From positions 4,478,001 through 4,542,000 of the forward strand of contig NZ_CP047029.1 of NCBI RefSeq assembly GCF_009796805.1: a DNA stretch of 64,000 bases, in the 5' to 3' direction. This document shows, one piece after another, positions 19,266 through 28,182 of the stretch. This DNA is from Algibacter sp. L1A34. GTDB lineage: Bacteria > Bacteroidota > Bacteroidia > Flavobacteriales > Flavobacteriaceae. The position numbers and the translations under genes are program-made. A model generated the notes under the pieces. That model did no database searches and was not told the origin of the DNA. It saw only the letters and a list, made by a program, of their open reading frames with translations. Position 1 is the first letter of the stretch. Every line of letters starts with the position of its first letter.

Positions 19266-20315
19266 ATGAAAAAAAAGCTATACTTATTAGTCTTATTAAT
19301 ACTAAGTGTAAATATTTTAATAGCTCAAACAATAGATGTTGTTACAGGATTATCTGGAAATCCTAACAGGCTATTGCTAGATGGTAATGATCTATATTTT
19401 ACGGAACAGACAAGTAACAAATTGTCAAAAATTGATATTTCAAATAGTAATCCAATCCCTATAGATATTATTGCAGGATTGGATGATCCATTAAGTATGG
19501 TTCTAAATGGAAATGACTTGTATATTGCAATTGGATTTGACAACAAGATTTCTAAAATTGACATATCATCCAATTCGCCAGTTTTAAAAGATGTGATTAC
19601 AGGACTAAATAAACCGAATGGTATGATTCTAATCGGTAATGAACTCTATTTCTCTGAATCTTATGTTGGCACTATTTCCAAAATTGACATTTCTGATAAT
19701 TCACCAACACGAGAAGTTGTTGTATCTGGTTTAAATTTTCCAAGTGCGCTTGCCCTTAATGGGAGTGATTTATATGTTTCTGAAATATTGGGAGATAAAA
19801 TCACCAAAATTGATCTTTCTAGTAACCCACCAACAACCAAGGATGTTATTACAGGTCTGAATGGACCAATAGGCCTTAGAATTAATGGAGACGAATTATT
19901 TATTGCACAACTTGCTGAAAATAAAATAACTAAAATCAACATATCGAATAATACTCCAACTCCCATTGAAGTTGTATCCGGACTAGACGGTCCTACAGAC
20001 ATTATATTCATAGAAAACGAACTGTATATCTCTGAACATAGTGGTCAAAAAATATCAAAACTAGAAAACACCCTTTTAGGACTAAATGAATTAAGCTATA
20101 ACAAAATTATTATGTACCCTAATCCAACTTCAGACTTTATAAGCTTTTCAAACATTAAACAACCAATGGAATATAGCATATTTAGTATTAACGGAATGAA
20201 AATATTAAGTGATATAGCTAATCCAAATGAAAAAATTGACATAAGAAGCTTAAATTCTGGCACATACCTTATTAACATAAACAACAAGCTTACTGAACGA
20301 ATAATTAAAAAGTAA
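19266..20315 (+). CDS. Secreted six-repeat beta-propeller protein with type A T9SS sorting domain
   Basis: The open frame reaches back to 19242, but the ATG at 19266 gives a standard signal peptide (MKKKLYLLVLLILSVNILIA), so I prefer it. Six repeats of about 42 residues follow, each of the form 'GL..P..h.L.G.dLYhsE...kISKIDIS.n.P...dVhtG', which should build a six-bladed NHL/YVTN-type propeller. The last 70 residues (IIMYPNPTSDFISFS, YSIFSINGMKIL, LNSGTYLININ, ERIIKK) form a type A sorting domain. It is a surface or secreted binding protein of unknown ligand. The leader repeat precedes it and a second copy follows. Confidence 0.87.
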   Translation: MKKKLYLLVLLILSVNILIAQTIDVVTGLSGNPNRLLLDGNDLYFTEQTSNKLSKIDISNSNPIPIDIIAGLDDPLSMVLNGNDLYIAIGFDNKISKIDISSNSPVLKDVITGLNKPNGMILIGNELYFSESYVGTISKIDISDNSPTREVVVSGLNFPSALALNGSDLYVSEILGDKITKIDLSSNPPTTKDVITGLNGPIGLRINGDELFIAQLAENKITKINISNNTPTPIEVVSGLDGPTDIIFIENELYISEHSGQKISKLENTLLGLNELSYNKIIMYPNPTSDFISFSNIKQPMEYSIFSINGMKILSDIANPNEKIDIRSLNSGTYLININNKLTERIIKK

Positions 20316-20330
20316 CATTTCCTAAAAATA

Positions 20331-20605
20331 CACATCACTCAAAGAAATCTCCTATTTCAAAAATTAAATATTATTAAGTTTTTCTTTTTTAAATATTTTT
20401 TTTTCATATATTTAACACAAGCACCTTATTAAAAGGTTATTACACTTCTTCCCTATCTACTTTTTAAAGCATAATTTAAATTCATTTTTAGATATTTATT
20501 CTAAAGATTGATACCGAATTATTGCGGATATTAGTTTCTATAATAACGCAGTATTTACAAAAGTTCGAATGCATGGTTTTAATAAAAAACTAACCATATA
20601 ATTAA
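20331..20605 (+). repeat. Conserved leader repeat, copy 3
   Basis: This is the counterpart of 18937-19220 and occupies almost the whole 311-base gap before the esterase gene. The core lies 170 bases before the start at 20636. I see no gene in the gap. Confidence 0.7.
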
Positions 20606-20635
20606 GTTGGCATTAACTATAAACACATGTCTATA

Positions 20636-22099
20636 ATGAAAAAAACATACCTTTTAATTGTTCTCTTTTTAATATTTGGCTTCCATTCTAATGCTCAAAT
20701 ATTTGAAGTTAGCTTCGCTTCTAGCCTAATTAAAGAAGATTTTTCAGGAAATGTGCTCCTCTACCTTTCAAAAGATAATAAATCACCAAAAGACATTTTT
20801 GTTGGACTCGAATTAACTCCTGTTTATAGAGTAGTTGTAAATAATTTAAAAGCCAATGAAATCGCAGTTTTCAAAGATGATGCCGTATCATATCCCGTTG
20901 AATTATCAAATATTGAAAGAGGAGAATACTATGTACAAGCTGTATTTGATCTAAATCTTGGTGATGCAAATATTGGTTCAAGTTCTGGAAATATGTATTC
21001 CGAACCGATAAAAATTAATCTAACCAAGGATTTTAATAAAGTTTTTAAGATTAAAGCAGATAAGGTTATTAAACCAATAAAATTTAATGAAACTGAATTT
21101 TTAAAAGAAGTAAGTGTTAAATCGAACCTATTGAGTAAGTTTCATAAAAAGGATATGTTTATTAACGCCGCCGTTAGCTTACCTAAAGAATACTATAACC
21201 AGCCTAATAAAGAATATCCGGTGATTTTTTCAATTTTTGGTTTTGGAGCGAATTATAAATTGCATTCAGGTCGTAGTGCTTTTTTAGAGCAATTAGAAGA
21301 GGAGTCTACCATTGTTGTTTATTTAGATGGAAATTGTTCAGAAGGACATTCTACCTATGCAAACAGTGATGTTAACGGTCCTTGGGGAGACGCACTTGTA
21401 AAAGAACTCATTCCTGTCTTAAAGCAAAAATATAGAACTAACGGTGCCTTTTTACTTCACGGTCATAGCAGCGGAGGCTGGACTACCCTTTGGTTACAAA
21501 TAAATTATCCAAAAACATTTGCAGGAGCTTGGTCTAGTGCTCCCGATCAAGTAGATTTTAGAAACTACCAAAACGTAAATATTTATGAAGCGGACAATAT
21601 CTTTTATAACGATAAAGGCAACATGCTACCTTTATTCACAATAGCTGGAAGAATTCCTGTCATTAATGCCAAAGACTTTTATAAAACTGAGAATGTGATA
21701 TATAGAGGTTCACAAATTCATTCTTTTGATGCCGTTTTTGGTGGATATGATAAGGACGGAAACAGAATTCGGTTAGTAGATATTGCAACCGGAGAAATAA
21801 ATAAGGATGCACTTGCTTTATGGAAAAGATATGATATATCTATTTTATTAAGAGAAAATTGGGCAAACCTTAAAGACGATTTACAAGGTAAAATTAGAAT
21901 ATCAGTTGGTAATAGTGATAATATTTTTTTAAACCGTTCTGTACAATTACTAGAAAAAGAAATGAAGCCGTTAAATACCAATATAGTATTTAGTTATGTT
22001 CCCGGAGACCATTTTACAATATTTACGGATGAGTATAAAAAGGATGGCATGCAATTTTTGATAAAGTGTTATAAAAATTGGTTGATTAAAAACAAATAA
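20636..22099 (+). CDS. Secreted alpha/beta-hydrolase esterase (Fes/esterase D-like)
   Basis: The frame opens at 20627, but the ATG at 20636 gives a clean signal peptide (MKKTYLLIVLFLIFGFHSNAQ). An N-terminal beta-rich region of about 140 residues precedes an esterase domain of the enterochelin-esterase/esterase D type. The nucleophile lies in GHSSGG (Ser at 21467-21469, about residue 278), with the preceding oxyanion region YPVIFSIFGFGANY; the His is likely that of PGDHF near the C-terminus. Substrate unknown; periplasmic or secreted. The S9 peptidase gene follows after 61 bases, so the two are probably cotranscribed and act on extracellular peptides or esters. Confidence 0.83.
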   Translation: MKKTYLLIVLFLIFGFHSNAQIFEVSFASSLIKEDFSGNVLLYLSKDNKSPKDIFVGLELTPVYRVVVNNLKANEIAVFKDDAVSYPVELSNIERGEYYVQAVFDLNLGDANIGSSSGNMYSEPIKINLTKDFNKVFKIKADKVIKPIKFNETEFLKEVSVKSNLLSKFHKKDMFINAAVSLPKEYYNQPNKEYPVIFSIFGFGANYKLHSGRSAFLEQLEEESTIVVYLDGNCSEGHSTYANSDVNGPWGDALVKELIPVLKQKYRTNGAFLLHGHSSGGWTTLWLQINYPKTFAGAWSSAPDQVDFRNYQNVNIYEADNIFYNDKGNMLPLFTIAGRIPVINAKDFYKTENVIYRGSQIHSFDAVFGGYDKDGNRIRLVDIATGEINKDALALWKRYDISILLRENWANLKDDLQGKIRISVGNSDNIFLNRSVQLLEKEMKPLNTNIVFSYVPGDHFTIFTDEYKKDGMQFLIKCYKNWLIKNK

Positions 22100-22160
22100 G
22101 AAACAACACCAAACCTACTATAAATCAATGATTAACAGTAAACAAATTAAATATAATATT

Positions 22161-24095
22161 ATGAAAACAAATTTTTTAGGATTATGCTTATTAATACTCA
22201 TGTTTTCTTGCAAAGACAACAAAACAGATAAAGTGATGGTAGATCGCGAAATCAAGCAATATACTATTGAACAATTTATGGATAATGAAGCTGTGAATGG
22301 TGGAAGTTTTTCTGCAGATAATAGCAGCTTACTTGTTTCTAGTAATCGCTCCGGAATCTATAATGTTTACACTATTCCTGTTAAAGGTGGAGAAATGAAT
22401 GCGATTACTACCTCTGATAGCACTTCTATTTTTGCAGAATCGTACTTCCCGAATAGCAATAGAATACTATTAAGTGCCGATGGAAATGGTGACGAAATAA
22501 ATCATTTATTTGTAAGGGAATTAGACGGTACTATCAAAGATATAACACCAGAAAAGGGAGCTGTTTCCTTTTTCTATGAATGGTCTAAAGATGATAACTA
22601 TCTATATTTTGGTTCTAACAAAAGAGATCCAAAATTCTTTGATGTGTATAAAATGTCTATAACTGATTACTCCTCGGAAATGATTTATCAAAATAATGAT
22701 GGTCTTAACTTTGAAGTAATTTCTAGTGATGAAAATTATTTTGCTTTATCAAAATCTTTAAACACAAATGATAGCGACTTGTTTCTTTATGACGCAAAAA
22801 CAAAGGAAACGATTAAAATCAACGAAAATCAAAGTAAAAATACAGCTCAAGATTTCTCAGATGATAATTCTACATTTTATTATACAACAGATGATGGCGG
22901 AGAATTTTCATATTTAATGTCTTATAATTTACAGACTAAAGAGCAATTAAAAGTTCTAGAAAAATCTTGGGATATTTCGGGAAGCCGTTTTACTTCCGAA
23001 GGAAAATATATGGTTGTTTACGCAAACGAGGATGGTAAAAATGTTATTGACATTTTAGATTCTAAAACAATGAATCCCATTGATTTACCAGATTTTAAAG
23101 ATAAAAGCATCACAAGTGTTAGTTTTAGCAACGATGAAAAATGGATGCGCATGTATGTTGGTGGTTCTAATTCACCTTCAGACTTATATACCTATAATTT
23201 TGAAACTAAGGAACAACATAAATTAACAAATGTTCTTAATGATGCTATAGATGTTGAAGATTTAGTGACGGCAAAAGTGATACGTTTCAAATCGTTTGAT
23301 GGTGTAGAAATTCCTGCTATTTATTACTTACCTCTTCAGGCGTCTGTAACAAACAAAGTACCAGCAATGGTTTGGGTTCATGGTGGTCCGGGTGGTCAAA
23401 CACGCCAAGGTTTTAGCTCTCTTATTCAATATTTAGTTAATCATGGTTATGCGGTTTTAGCGGTTAACAATCGTGGAAGTAGTGGCTACGGAAAAACATT
23501 TTATAAAATGGATGACCGCAACCATGGCGAGAAAGATTTACAAGATTGTGTAGAAGGTAAAAATTGGTTGGCATCGCAAACCGAAATTGATAACAGCAAA
23601 ATAGGCATCATTGGTGGATCCTATGGTGGATACATGACTATGGCGGCATTAACTTACACTCCAGAAGAATTTGATGTTGGCGTAAATCTCTTTGGTGTTA
23701 CCAATTGGATTAGAACATTAAAGAGCATTCCTCCATATTGGGAATCGTATAGAGAGTCATTATATTTAGAATTAGGCGATCCATTTTCGGTAGATTCTGT
23801 GAGATTAAAACGCATATCCCCTTTATTCCATACCGATAAAGTAACCAAACCCTTAATTGTTTTACAAGGCACTCAAGACCCGAGAGTATTGCAAATAGAA
23901 AGTGATGAAATTGTTGCTGGCGTTAGAAAAAATGGCGTTCCTGTAGAATATGTATTATTCGAAGATGAAGGTCATGGTTTTGTTAAAAAAGAAAATCAAA
24001 TAGAAGCTTATAGTAGAATTCTAAAGTTTTTAGATAAATACCTTAAAAAGGAAAATACACCAATTGAAGGAGAAACAGAAGGTTCTAAAATGTAA
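22161..24095 (+). CDS. S9 family prolyl-oligopeptidase-type lipoprotein peptidase
   Basis: The open frame begins at 22128, but the ATG at 22161 starts a lipoprotein signal with lipobox LMFSC, so that start is preferred. The N-terminal 380 residues form a WD40-like/DPP-type propeller (repeated 'FS.D.S.L' units), and the C-terminal 250 residues a peptidase S9 hydrolase. The nucleophile is in GGSYGGYM (Ser at 23619-23621), the Asp in LQGTQDPRV and the His in DEGHGF; MVWVHGGPGG supplies the oxyanion hole. It probably trims oligopeptides at the cell envelope. It follows the esterase gene in the same direction. Confidence 0.93.
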   Translation: MKTNFLGLCLLILMFSCKDNKTDKVMVDREIKQYTIEQFMDNEAVNGGSFSADNSSLLVSSNRSGIYNVYTIPVKGGEMNAITTSDSTSIFAESYFPNSNRILLSADGNGDEINHLFVRELDGTIKDITPEKGAVSFFYEWSKDDNYLYFGSNKRDPKFFDVYKMSITDYSSEMIYQNNDGLNFEVISSDENYFALSKSLNTNDSDLFLYDAKTKETIKINENQSKNTAQDFSDDNSTFYYTTDDGGEFSYLMSYNLQTKEQLKVLEKSWDISGSRFTSEGKYMVVYANEDGKNVIDILDSKTMNPIDLPDFKDKSITSVSFSNDEKWMRMYVGGSNSPSDLYTYNFETKEQHKLTNVLNDAIDVEDLVTAKVIRFKSFDGVEIPAIYYLPLQASVTNKVPAMVWVHGGPGGQTRQGFSSLIQYLVNHGYAVLAVNNRGSSGYGKTFYKMDDRNHGEKDLQDCVEGKNWLASQTEIDNSKIGIIGGSYGGYMTMAALTYTPEEFDVGVNLFGVTNWIRTLKSIPPYWESYRESLYLELGDPFSVDSVRLKRISPLFHTDKVTKPLIVLQGTQDPRVLQIESDEIVAGVRKNGVPVEYVLFEDEGHGFVKKENQIEAYSRILKFLDKYLKKENTPIEGETEGSKM

Positions 24096-24248
24096 AGGCC
24101 ATAAAGTTGCAACCCTCTTAAATAAATAATATTGAACTATTTAAATTTGATTTTGCACGAAGTTATGAATTGACTCATTTGAAATAACGGAATGAATGAT
24201 ACCATAAAAAAATACATCCACATTTTAAAACTAAAAATTAAGCGCATT

Positions 24249-24680
24249 ATGAGCAATTATCCATTAACCACAAGTCACTTTAAAGTTGAATGGGGAGGAA
24301 CTAGAACAGGTTTCACCGAAATATCAGGATTATCTATTGAAGCAAAAAGTATAAAGTATCGAGAAGGCGATTCTGCTGTACACTCCACAGAAAAAATACC
24401 CGGACAATTAAAATATAATAATATCATTTTAAAAAGAGGTCTTAAAAAAAATGATCTTGAATTTTATGATTGGATAAACACAATACAGCACAATAAGGTT
24501 GAACGCAGAGATATAACGATTTCCTTACTAAATGAAAATCATGAACCAGTAATAGTGTGGAAACTAAAAAATGCATTTCCCATAAATATTGAATGGTCAG
24601 ATTTGAGAGCTAATGCTAATGAACCAGCAATTGAATCTATTGAAATTAACCACGAAGGTATATTTATTGAAAGTATTTAG
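24249..24680 (+). CDS. Orphan contractile-tail tube protein (gp19/Afp1-like)
   Basis: The frame opens at 24192, but the ATG at 24249 (MSNYPLTTSHFKVEWGG) matches the usual start of this family. The 143-residue protein is a T4 gp19-like phage tail tube/contractile injection inner tube protein: FKVEWGG..TGFTEISGL, KYREG, KIPGQLKYNNIILKRG, FYDWIN and a final NEPAIESIEINHEGI. Such proteins stack as hexameric rings inside the sheath. No sheath, baseplate, spike or ATPase gene lies within the window, so it is isolated here. It could be a remnant, a solitary paralogue, or repurposed. Confidence 0.85.
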   Translation: MSNYPLTTSHFKVEWGGTRTGFTEISGLSIEAKSIKYREGDSAVHSTEKIPGQLKYNNIILKRGLKKNDLEFYDWINTIQHNKVERRDITISLLNENHEPVIVWKLKNAFPINIEWSDLRANANEPAIESIEINHEGIFIESI

Positions 24681-24720
24681 TATACTATTTTTATAAAAAA
24701 GTAGAAGTAACAAAAATATT

Positions 24721-25157
24721 ATGTCTTCCAGCGATAGAAGAACCTCTGTTACCATAATAGCAGATTGGAGAAAAACGAATTGTTGTAGAATGAATTTGTA
24801 TGTAAGAAATGAAGGTTTAATGGCGTAACCTAGCGGAGATACTTGGCACACCTAATGAAATATTAAAGGAAGTAATGAGTTATGAGGAAACCTTAGTTCC
24901 TGATCACGTTGAACGGAATACAGCCAATCAAATTTACCCAAATCCGTTTGCTAATAAACTAACCATTACTGGGAAAAATTTACTGAATAAAGAAGTGAAA
25001 TTATACTCTATGTTAGGCAGAGATATATCCAATACTGTTGAATTTATATCTCGCTCTAACAATAAAGTTGTACTCAGAATAAATAATTTAAATTCCGAAA
25101 ACTTATTTCTTGAAGGTAGGAAACACAACAAGAATGATAAATAAACTTGAACGCTAA
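24721..25157 (+). pseudogene. Degraded T9SS cargo gene, frameshifted sorting domain
   Basis: The C-terminal part is a type A sorting domain: NQIYPNPFANKLTI, KEVKLYSMLGRDI and VVLRINNLNSE. One extra A in the run at 25098-25101 breaks the frame. Shifting by one base restores TYFLKVGNTTRMINKLER and a stop at 25155-25157, the normal end of such a domain. Upstream, the same frame reads LAEILGTPNEILKEVMSYEE back to about 24820 and then meets stops; a short open piece at 24721 (MSSSDRRTSV) lies in another frame. Only the tail of a larger secreted protein seems to remain. Confidence 0.75.
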
Positions 25158-25194
25158 TTACTATGCTATTCAAGCGTATTTACAATTAAGCTGT

Positions 25195-25299
25195 TTATTT
25201 TTTGCTTGCTTTTTTAGCCAACTTTGCAGCTTTTTTTTCTTTAGGCGTTAATGTTGCCTCTTTTTTTACATTCTTTTTTGAATCTTGCGATTTAGCCAT
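25195..25299 (-). CDS. Tiny Lys/Ala-rich basic protein (34 aa)
   Basis: The minus strand encodes MAKSQDSKKNVKKEATLTPK and 14 more residues ending KKASKK. Similar 30-40-residue Lys-rich proteins beginning MAKSQ are widespread in Flavobacteria, which supports it as a real gene despite its length. High positive charge suggests nucleic-acid or ribosome binding (inference). No domain can be assigned. Confidence 0.65.
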   Translation of the reverse strand: MAKSQDSKKNVKKEATLTPKEKKAAKLAKKASKK

Positions 25300-25717
25300 A
25301 ACTTAATGTTTTAAGATGTTTTAATTGTGGAATAAATGTAGTGAAAAGGATGATATGAAAATTTTATTACCTATTTTTTTTATAAAAATTAGGTGTTACG
25401 CCTTAAAAATGATACAAAAACCTAAAATCCACGATAACAAAATAAGCTCTTTTCATCATTTACTTATTCAAATTACGGTTTTCCGTAAAACTAATTAAAA
25501 CGGCCTTTGTACTTTAGCTTCAGTTTAAGAAAAATAGGTAGAAATACGTATGTTTTTTTTTACTAAGAATAACTAACTTCGGCCGAATCTCTTCAATGGG
25601 TTTCTATGATGCAGAATAATCCATATTGGGATCTTTTTGGAGAGAATGAGTAGTTGAAGTAGTCATATGAATAAGTTGTGCAACATATGCCAAAGATTGA
25701 TAATTTGAAATAATAAA
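25300..25717. other. Intergenic region with a gene-tail relic
   Basis: About 420 bases with no complete gene. On the plus strand, 25576-25653 reads TSAESLQWVSMMQNNPYWDL and then FGENE-stop, which looks like the 3' end of a decayed protein gene. Further on, GTTGTGCAACATATGCC near 25675-25691 resembles the recurring cassette-boundary sequences. Confidence 0.4.
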
Positions 25718-26086
25718 TTGAAAAAGTATATAAAATATCTAATTTCCTTCCTTCTGATTTTCGGTCTGACGGTTAACGAATGTTCTCTATATTCTCAAAC
25801 CAATTCTTCGAACTATCATCAAGTCTCAAACATCAATACCCGAAAAGAATTTAGCCATAAATATTCGGAATTATACGTTTACGGTAGACAGCTTCAATCA
25901 GAAAAAATATTTGTTGCGCTGATTACATATCTCAACTTACGAGATTTTTATAGTGCTAAATTTACAAGAATCTTTAATTTACAAATTGAACGGTATCAAA
26001 CAATAAGTTCAATAATAGCTCGACACGTTTTCTTAAATAAAAAATTCGTGTCCAGCAATCAATATACAAGTTTATACATAGCCTAG
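25718..26086 (+). CDS. Small secreted protein of unknown function (TTG start)
   Basis: The 122-residue product begins at a TTG; its N-terminus KKYIKYLISFLLIFGLTVNE is a signal sequence and the mature start is near SLYSQ. The remainder is helical and basic with no recognised motif. It is flanked by recurring intergenic sequences and followed by another short open frame, the arrangement of a singleton accessory gene. Function unknown; the start codon is uncertain. Confidence 0.5.
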   Translation: MKKYIKYLISFLLIFGLTVNECSLYSQTNSSNYHQVSNINTRKEFSHKYSELYVYGRQLQSEKIFVALITYLNLRDFYSAKFTRIFNLQIERYQTISSIIARHVFLNKKFVSSNQYTSLYIA

Positions 26087-26166
26087 AACAGACTTTACTT
26101 TCTATGCGAATATGCTTTACTGCATAAAATGATAAAACAAATGTCTAATCATTTATCATTACTAAA

Positions 26167-26349
26167 ATGTATAAACAAAAGAATAAAACACATTTGGAGA
26201 AATCCAAACAAATCCTTAATTGGATAAAAAGAAAAATTATATTAATAATTACTGCCGTTATGCTTGGAATGTCAAATGCAATGTATGACGAAGATAAAAT
26301 GATTAATGGAAATCAAAATCATACTGAACAAGAACATAAAAAGGATTGA
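26167..26349 (+). CDS. Short single-span membrane protein, hypothetical
   Basis: The 60-residue frame has a basic N-terminus, one hydrophobic segment (IILIITAVMLGMSNAM) and a polar, acidic tail. It lies 80 bases after the preceding secreted-protein gene in the same direction. Length and composition allow a real small membrane protein, but no family is recognised and it may be a chance frame. Confidence 0.35.
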   Translation: MYKQKNKTHLEKSKQILNWIKRKIILIITAVMLGMSNAMYDEDKMINGNQNHTEQEHKKD

Positions 26350-26368
26350 CAGAATAAAAAACAAAATA

Positions 26369-26501
26369 CGTTGCACAACACAGTATATAAAAAATTGCTA
26401 TTTTTAGCTTAACCAATGTGATTTGCTTTGTTTGCTTGCGTCCGATTTTCCTTCGGAAAATCCTCGCACTCAAACACGCAACTTTCCATATACATAAACG
26501 T
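26369..26501 (+). repeat. Cassette-type intergenic module, interrupted by the IS element
   Basis: The stretch begins ACGTTGCACAACACAGTATA and runs through TTTTTAGCTTAACC, a hairpin (GATTTTCC-TTC-GGAAAATC, 26444-26462) and ends ATACATAAACGT. The terminal ACGT is duplicated after the IS at 28154-28157; across the junction the module would read CATAAACGTTACCTGC. Related sequences lie at 28586, 29505 and 33715. Confidence 0.5.
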
Positions 26502-28153
26502 CAGACTGTCTAATAACTATTTATATTTTTAGAATCAATTAGGAAGTAACTTTCAGCTCATTTTTGTATCTTTTAGTTATGAAATTTATCCTTGGAAAAG
26601 ACCGAAAACAGACCTGCCTTTTTCCTGTTTCTCTCGAAGATTCAATAGAATCTCAGAACAGCGTAAGGTCTATAGATCAATTTGTAGATTCACTTAACCT
26701 AGCAGAACTCGGATTCCGTTCAGACTTCATAGAAAACGGTCCGCCCGCCTATAACCCATCTGTTTTACTCAAACTTTACATTTACGGTTACATGAACCGT
26801 ATTCGTTCTTCCCGACAATTAGAAAAAGAATGTAGACGAAACATTGAAGTGATGTGGCTGCTAGAATCGCTAGATCCAGACCACAACACCATCAGCAATT
26901 TTAGAAAAGATAATGCAAAGGCTATTAAAAAAGTGTTTTTTGCTACCGTACAAATTGCACGTAATTTTGGACTTATAGGTGCTACACTTATAGCGGGTGA
27001 TAGTACTAAGTTTAGAGCTCAGAATAGCAAAAAGAACAATTTCAATCAGAAGAAAATACAGCGTCACTTAGATTATATTGACAACAAACTAGAGCAGTAC
27101 AATAAAGCTCTTGAACAGAGTGATAGTGAAAATGAGAAAGAGCAAATCAACAAGGATATTGATAAACATCAAGGTCGCAGAAATGAATATGAAAAACTAA
27201 ATGCGCAGTTGAAAGCCTCTGGAGAACCTCAAATATCTACCTCTGACCCGGATAGCAAGCATTTAATTGTACGTAACAATATTACTGAAGTTGCTTACTG
27301 TGTACAATCTACTGTAGATGCAGATCACAATATTCCGTTTGATTACTTGGTCACCAATAAGAATGATTCCAAGGCCATGGGACAGATGTTACAGCGCGCT
27401 AAAACTATTTTAGAAACAAACACCTTTACCGCCCTTTATGATAAAGGATATCATACAGGGAGTGAATTTAAAACGGCAAATAATCTAGGGATTAAAACAC
27501 TTGTTGCTATACCTGGAATAGGAAGAGCCTCTCAAGCTCCAGACCCAAAATATAACTCAGAACACTTTAAATATAGTAAAGAAAACGACACCTATACCTG
27601 TCCACAAGGAAACATACTTAAAAGTAATGGAAGCACCTATAAAGCGCGTAATTATCGCTTCAAACAATATAAAACAAACACATGTAAAAACTGCCCAGTA
27701 AGAGCTTTATGTACAACTTCTAAGGTTAATGGAAAGGTAGTACAGCGCAGTGAATTCCATCGATATATTGAAGCCAACGCACAAAACGTATTACAAAACC
27801 CTGATGCTTATAAAAAACGACAAGCCATTGTTGAACATCCATACGGAACAATAAAACGCCAGTGGAGTTTTGATCATATCATCACTAAGAAAACGATGCA
27901 ACGTGCTAGTGCTGATGTAGGGTTGATGTTTATTGCATATAACTTAACAAGAATTTGGAATATCATTAGAAAAACCAACACGTCTATTTCTCATGCTCAC
28001 AAGGCCTGTATTAGGTTTATAGAAGCTATTCTAAGAGATATAAAAGTGCTCTACGAACAAAATTTAAAAAATCAAATCGTTGAACACAACTAATACTAAA
28101 AACTGTATTTTAGTAGAAATATTTAAAATTGCAGTAAGTTATTAGACAGACTG
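26502..28153 (+). mobile_element. Complete IS1182-type insertion sequence, 1652 bp
   Basis: The ends are inverted repeats: CAGACTGTCTAATAACT on the left and, read inward from the right, CAGTCTGTCTAATAACT, with one mismatch in 17. The element is flanked by a 4-bp direct repeat ACGT (26498-26501 and 28154-28157), taken as the target duplication. It carries one full-length transposase gene. Intact ends and an open frame suggest a recent insertion into a cassette-type intergenic module. Confidence 0.92.
26579..28093 (+). CDS. IS1182-family transposase
   Basis: The frame opens at 26564; the ATG at 26579 (MKFILGKDRKQ) is the likely start. The N-terminal domain of about 70 residues (PPAYNPSVLLKLYIYGYMNR, SSRQLEKEC) is the IS1182 signature. 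A DDE core follows: AGDSTKFRAQNS, ALYDKGYHTGSE and the C-terminal Glu region VEHPYGTIKRQWSFDHI. A Cys cluster (CPQG, CKNCPVRALC) sits before the last catalytic region, as in the family. No stops or frameshifts are seen, so it may be active. Confidence 0.95.
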   Translation: MKFILGKDRKQTCLFPVSLEDSIESQNSVRSIDQFVDSLNLAELGFRSDFIENGPPAYNPSVLLKLYIYGYMNRIRSSRQLEKECRRNIEVMWLLESLDPDHNTISNFRKDNAKAIKKVFFATVQIARNFGLIGATLIAGDSTKFRAQNSKKNNFNQKKIQRHLDYIDNKLEQYNKALEQSDSENEKEQINKDIDKHQGRRNEYEKLNAQLKASGEPQISTSDPDSKHLIVRNNITEVAYCVQSTVDADHNIPFDYLVTNKNDSKAMGQMLQRAKTILETNTFTALYDKGYHTGSEFKTANNLGIKTLVAIPGIGRASQAPDPKYNSEHFKYSKENDTYTCPQGNILKSNGSTYKARNYRFKQYKTNTCKNCPVRALCTTSKVNGKVVQRSEFHRYIEANAQNVLQNPDAYKKRQAIVEHPYGTIKRQWSFDHIITKKTMQRASADVGLMFIAYNLTRIWNIIRKTNTSISHAHKACIRFIEAILRDIKVLYEQNLKNQIVEHN

Positions 28154-28182
28154 ACGTTACCTGCAAGCTGAAAATCGAACTT

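Noticed and set aside
24249-25157. A prophage around the tail tube gene
   Set aside because: No integrase, terminase, capsid, portal or lysis gene is nearby; only the single tube gene supports it.
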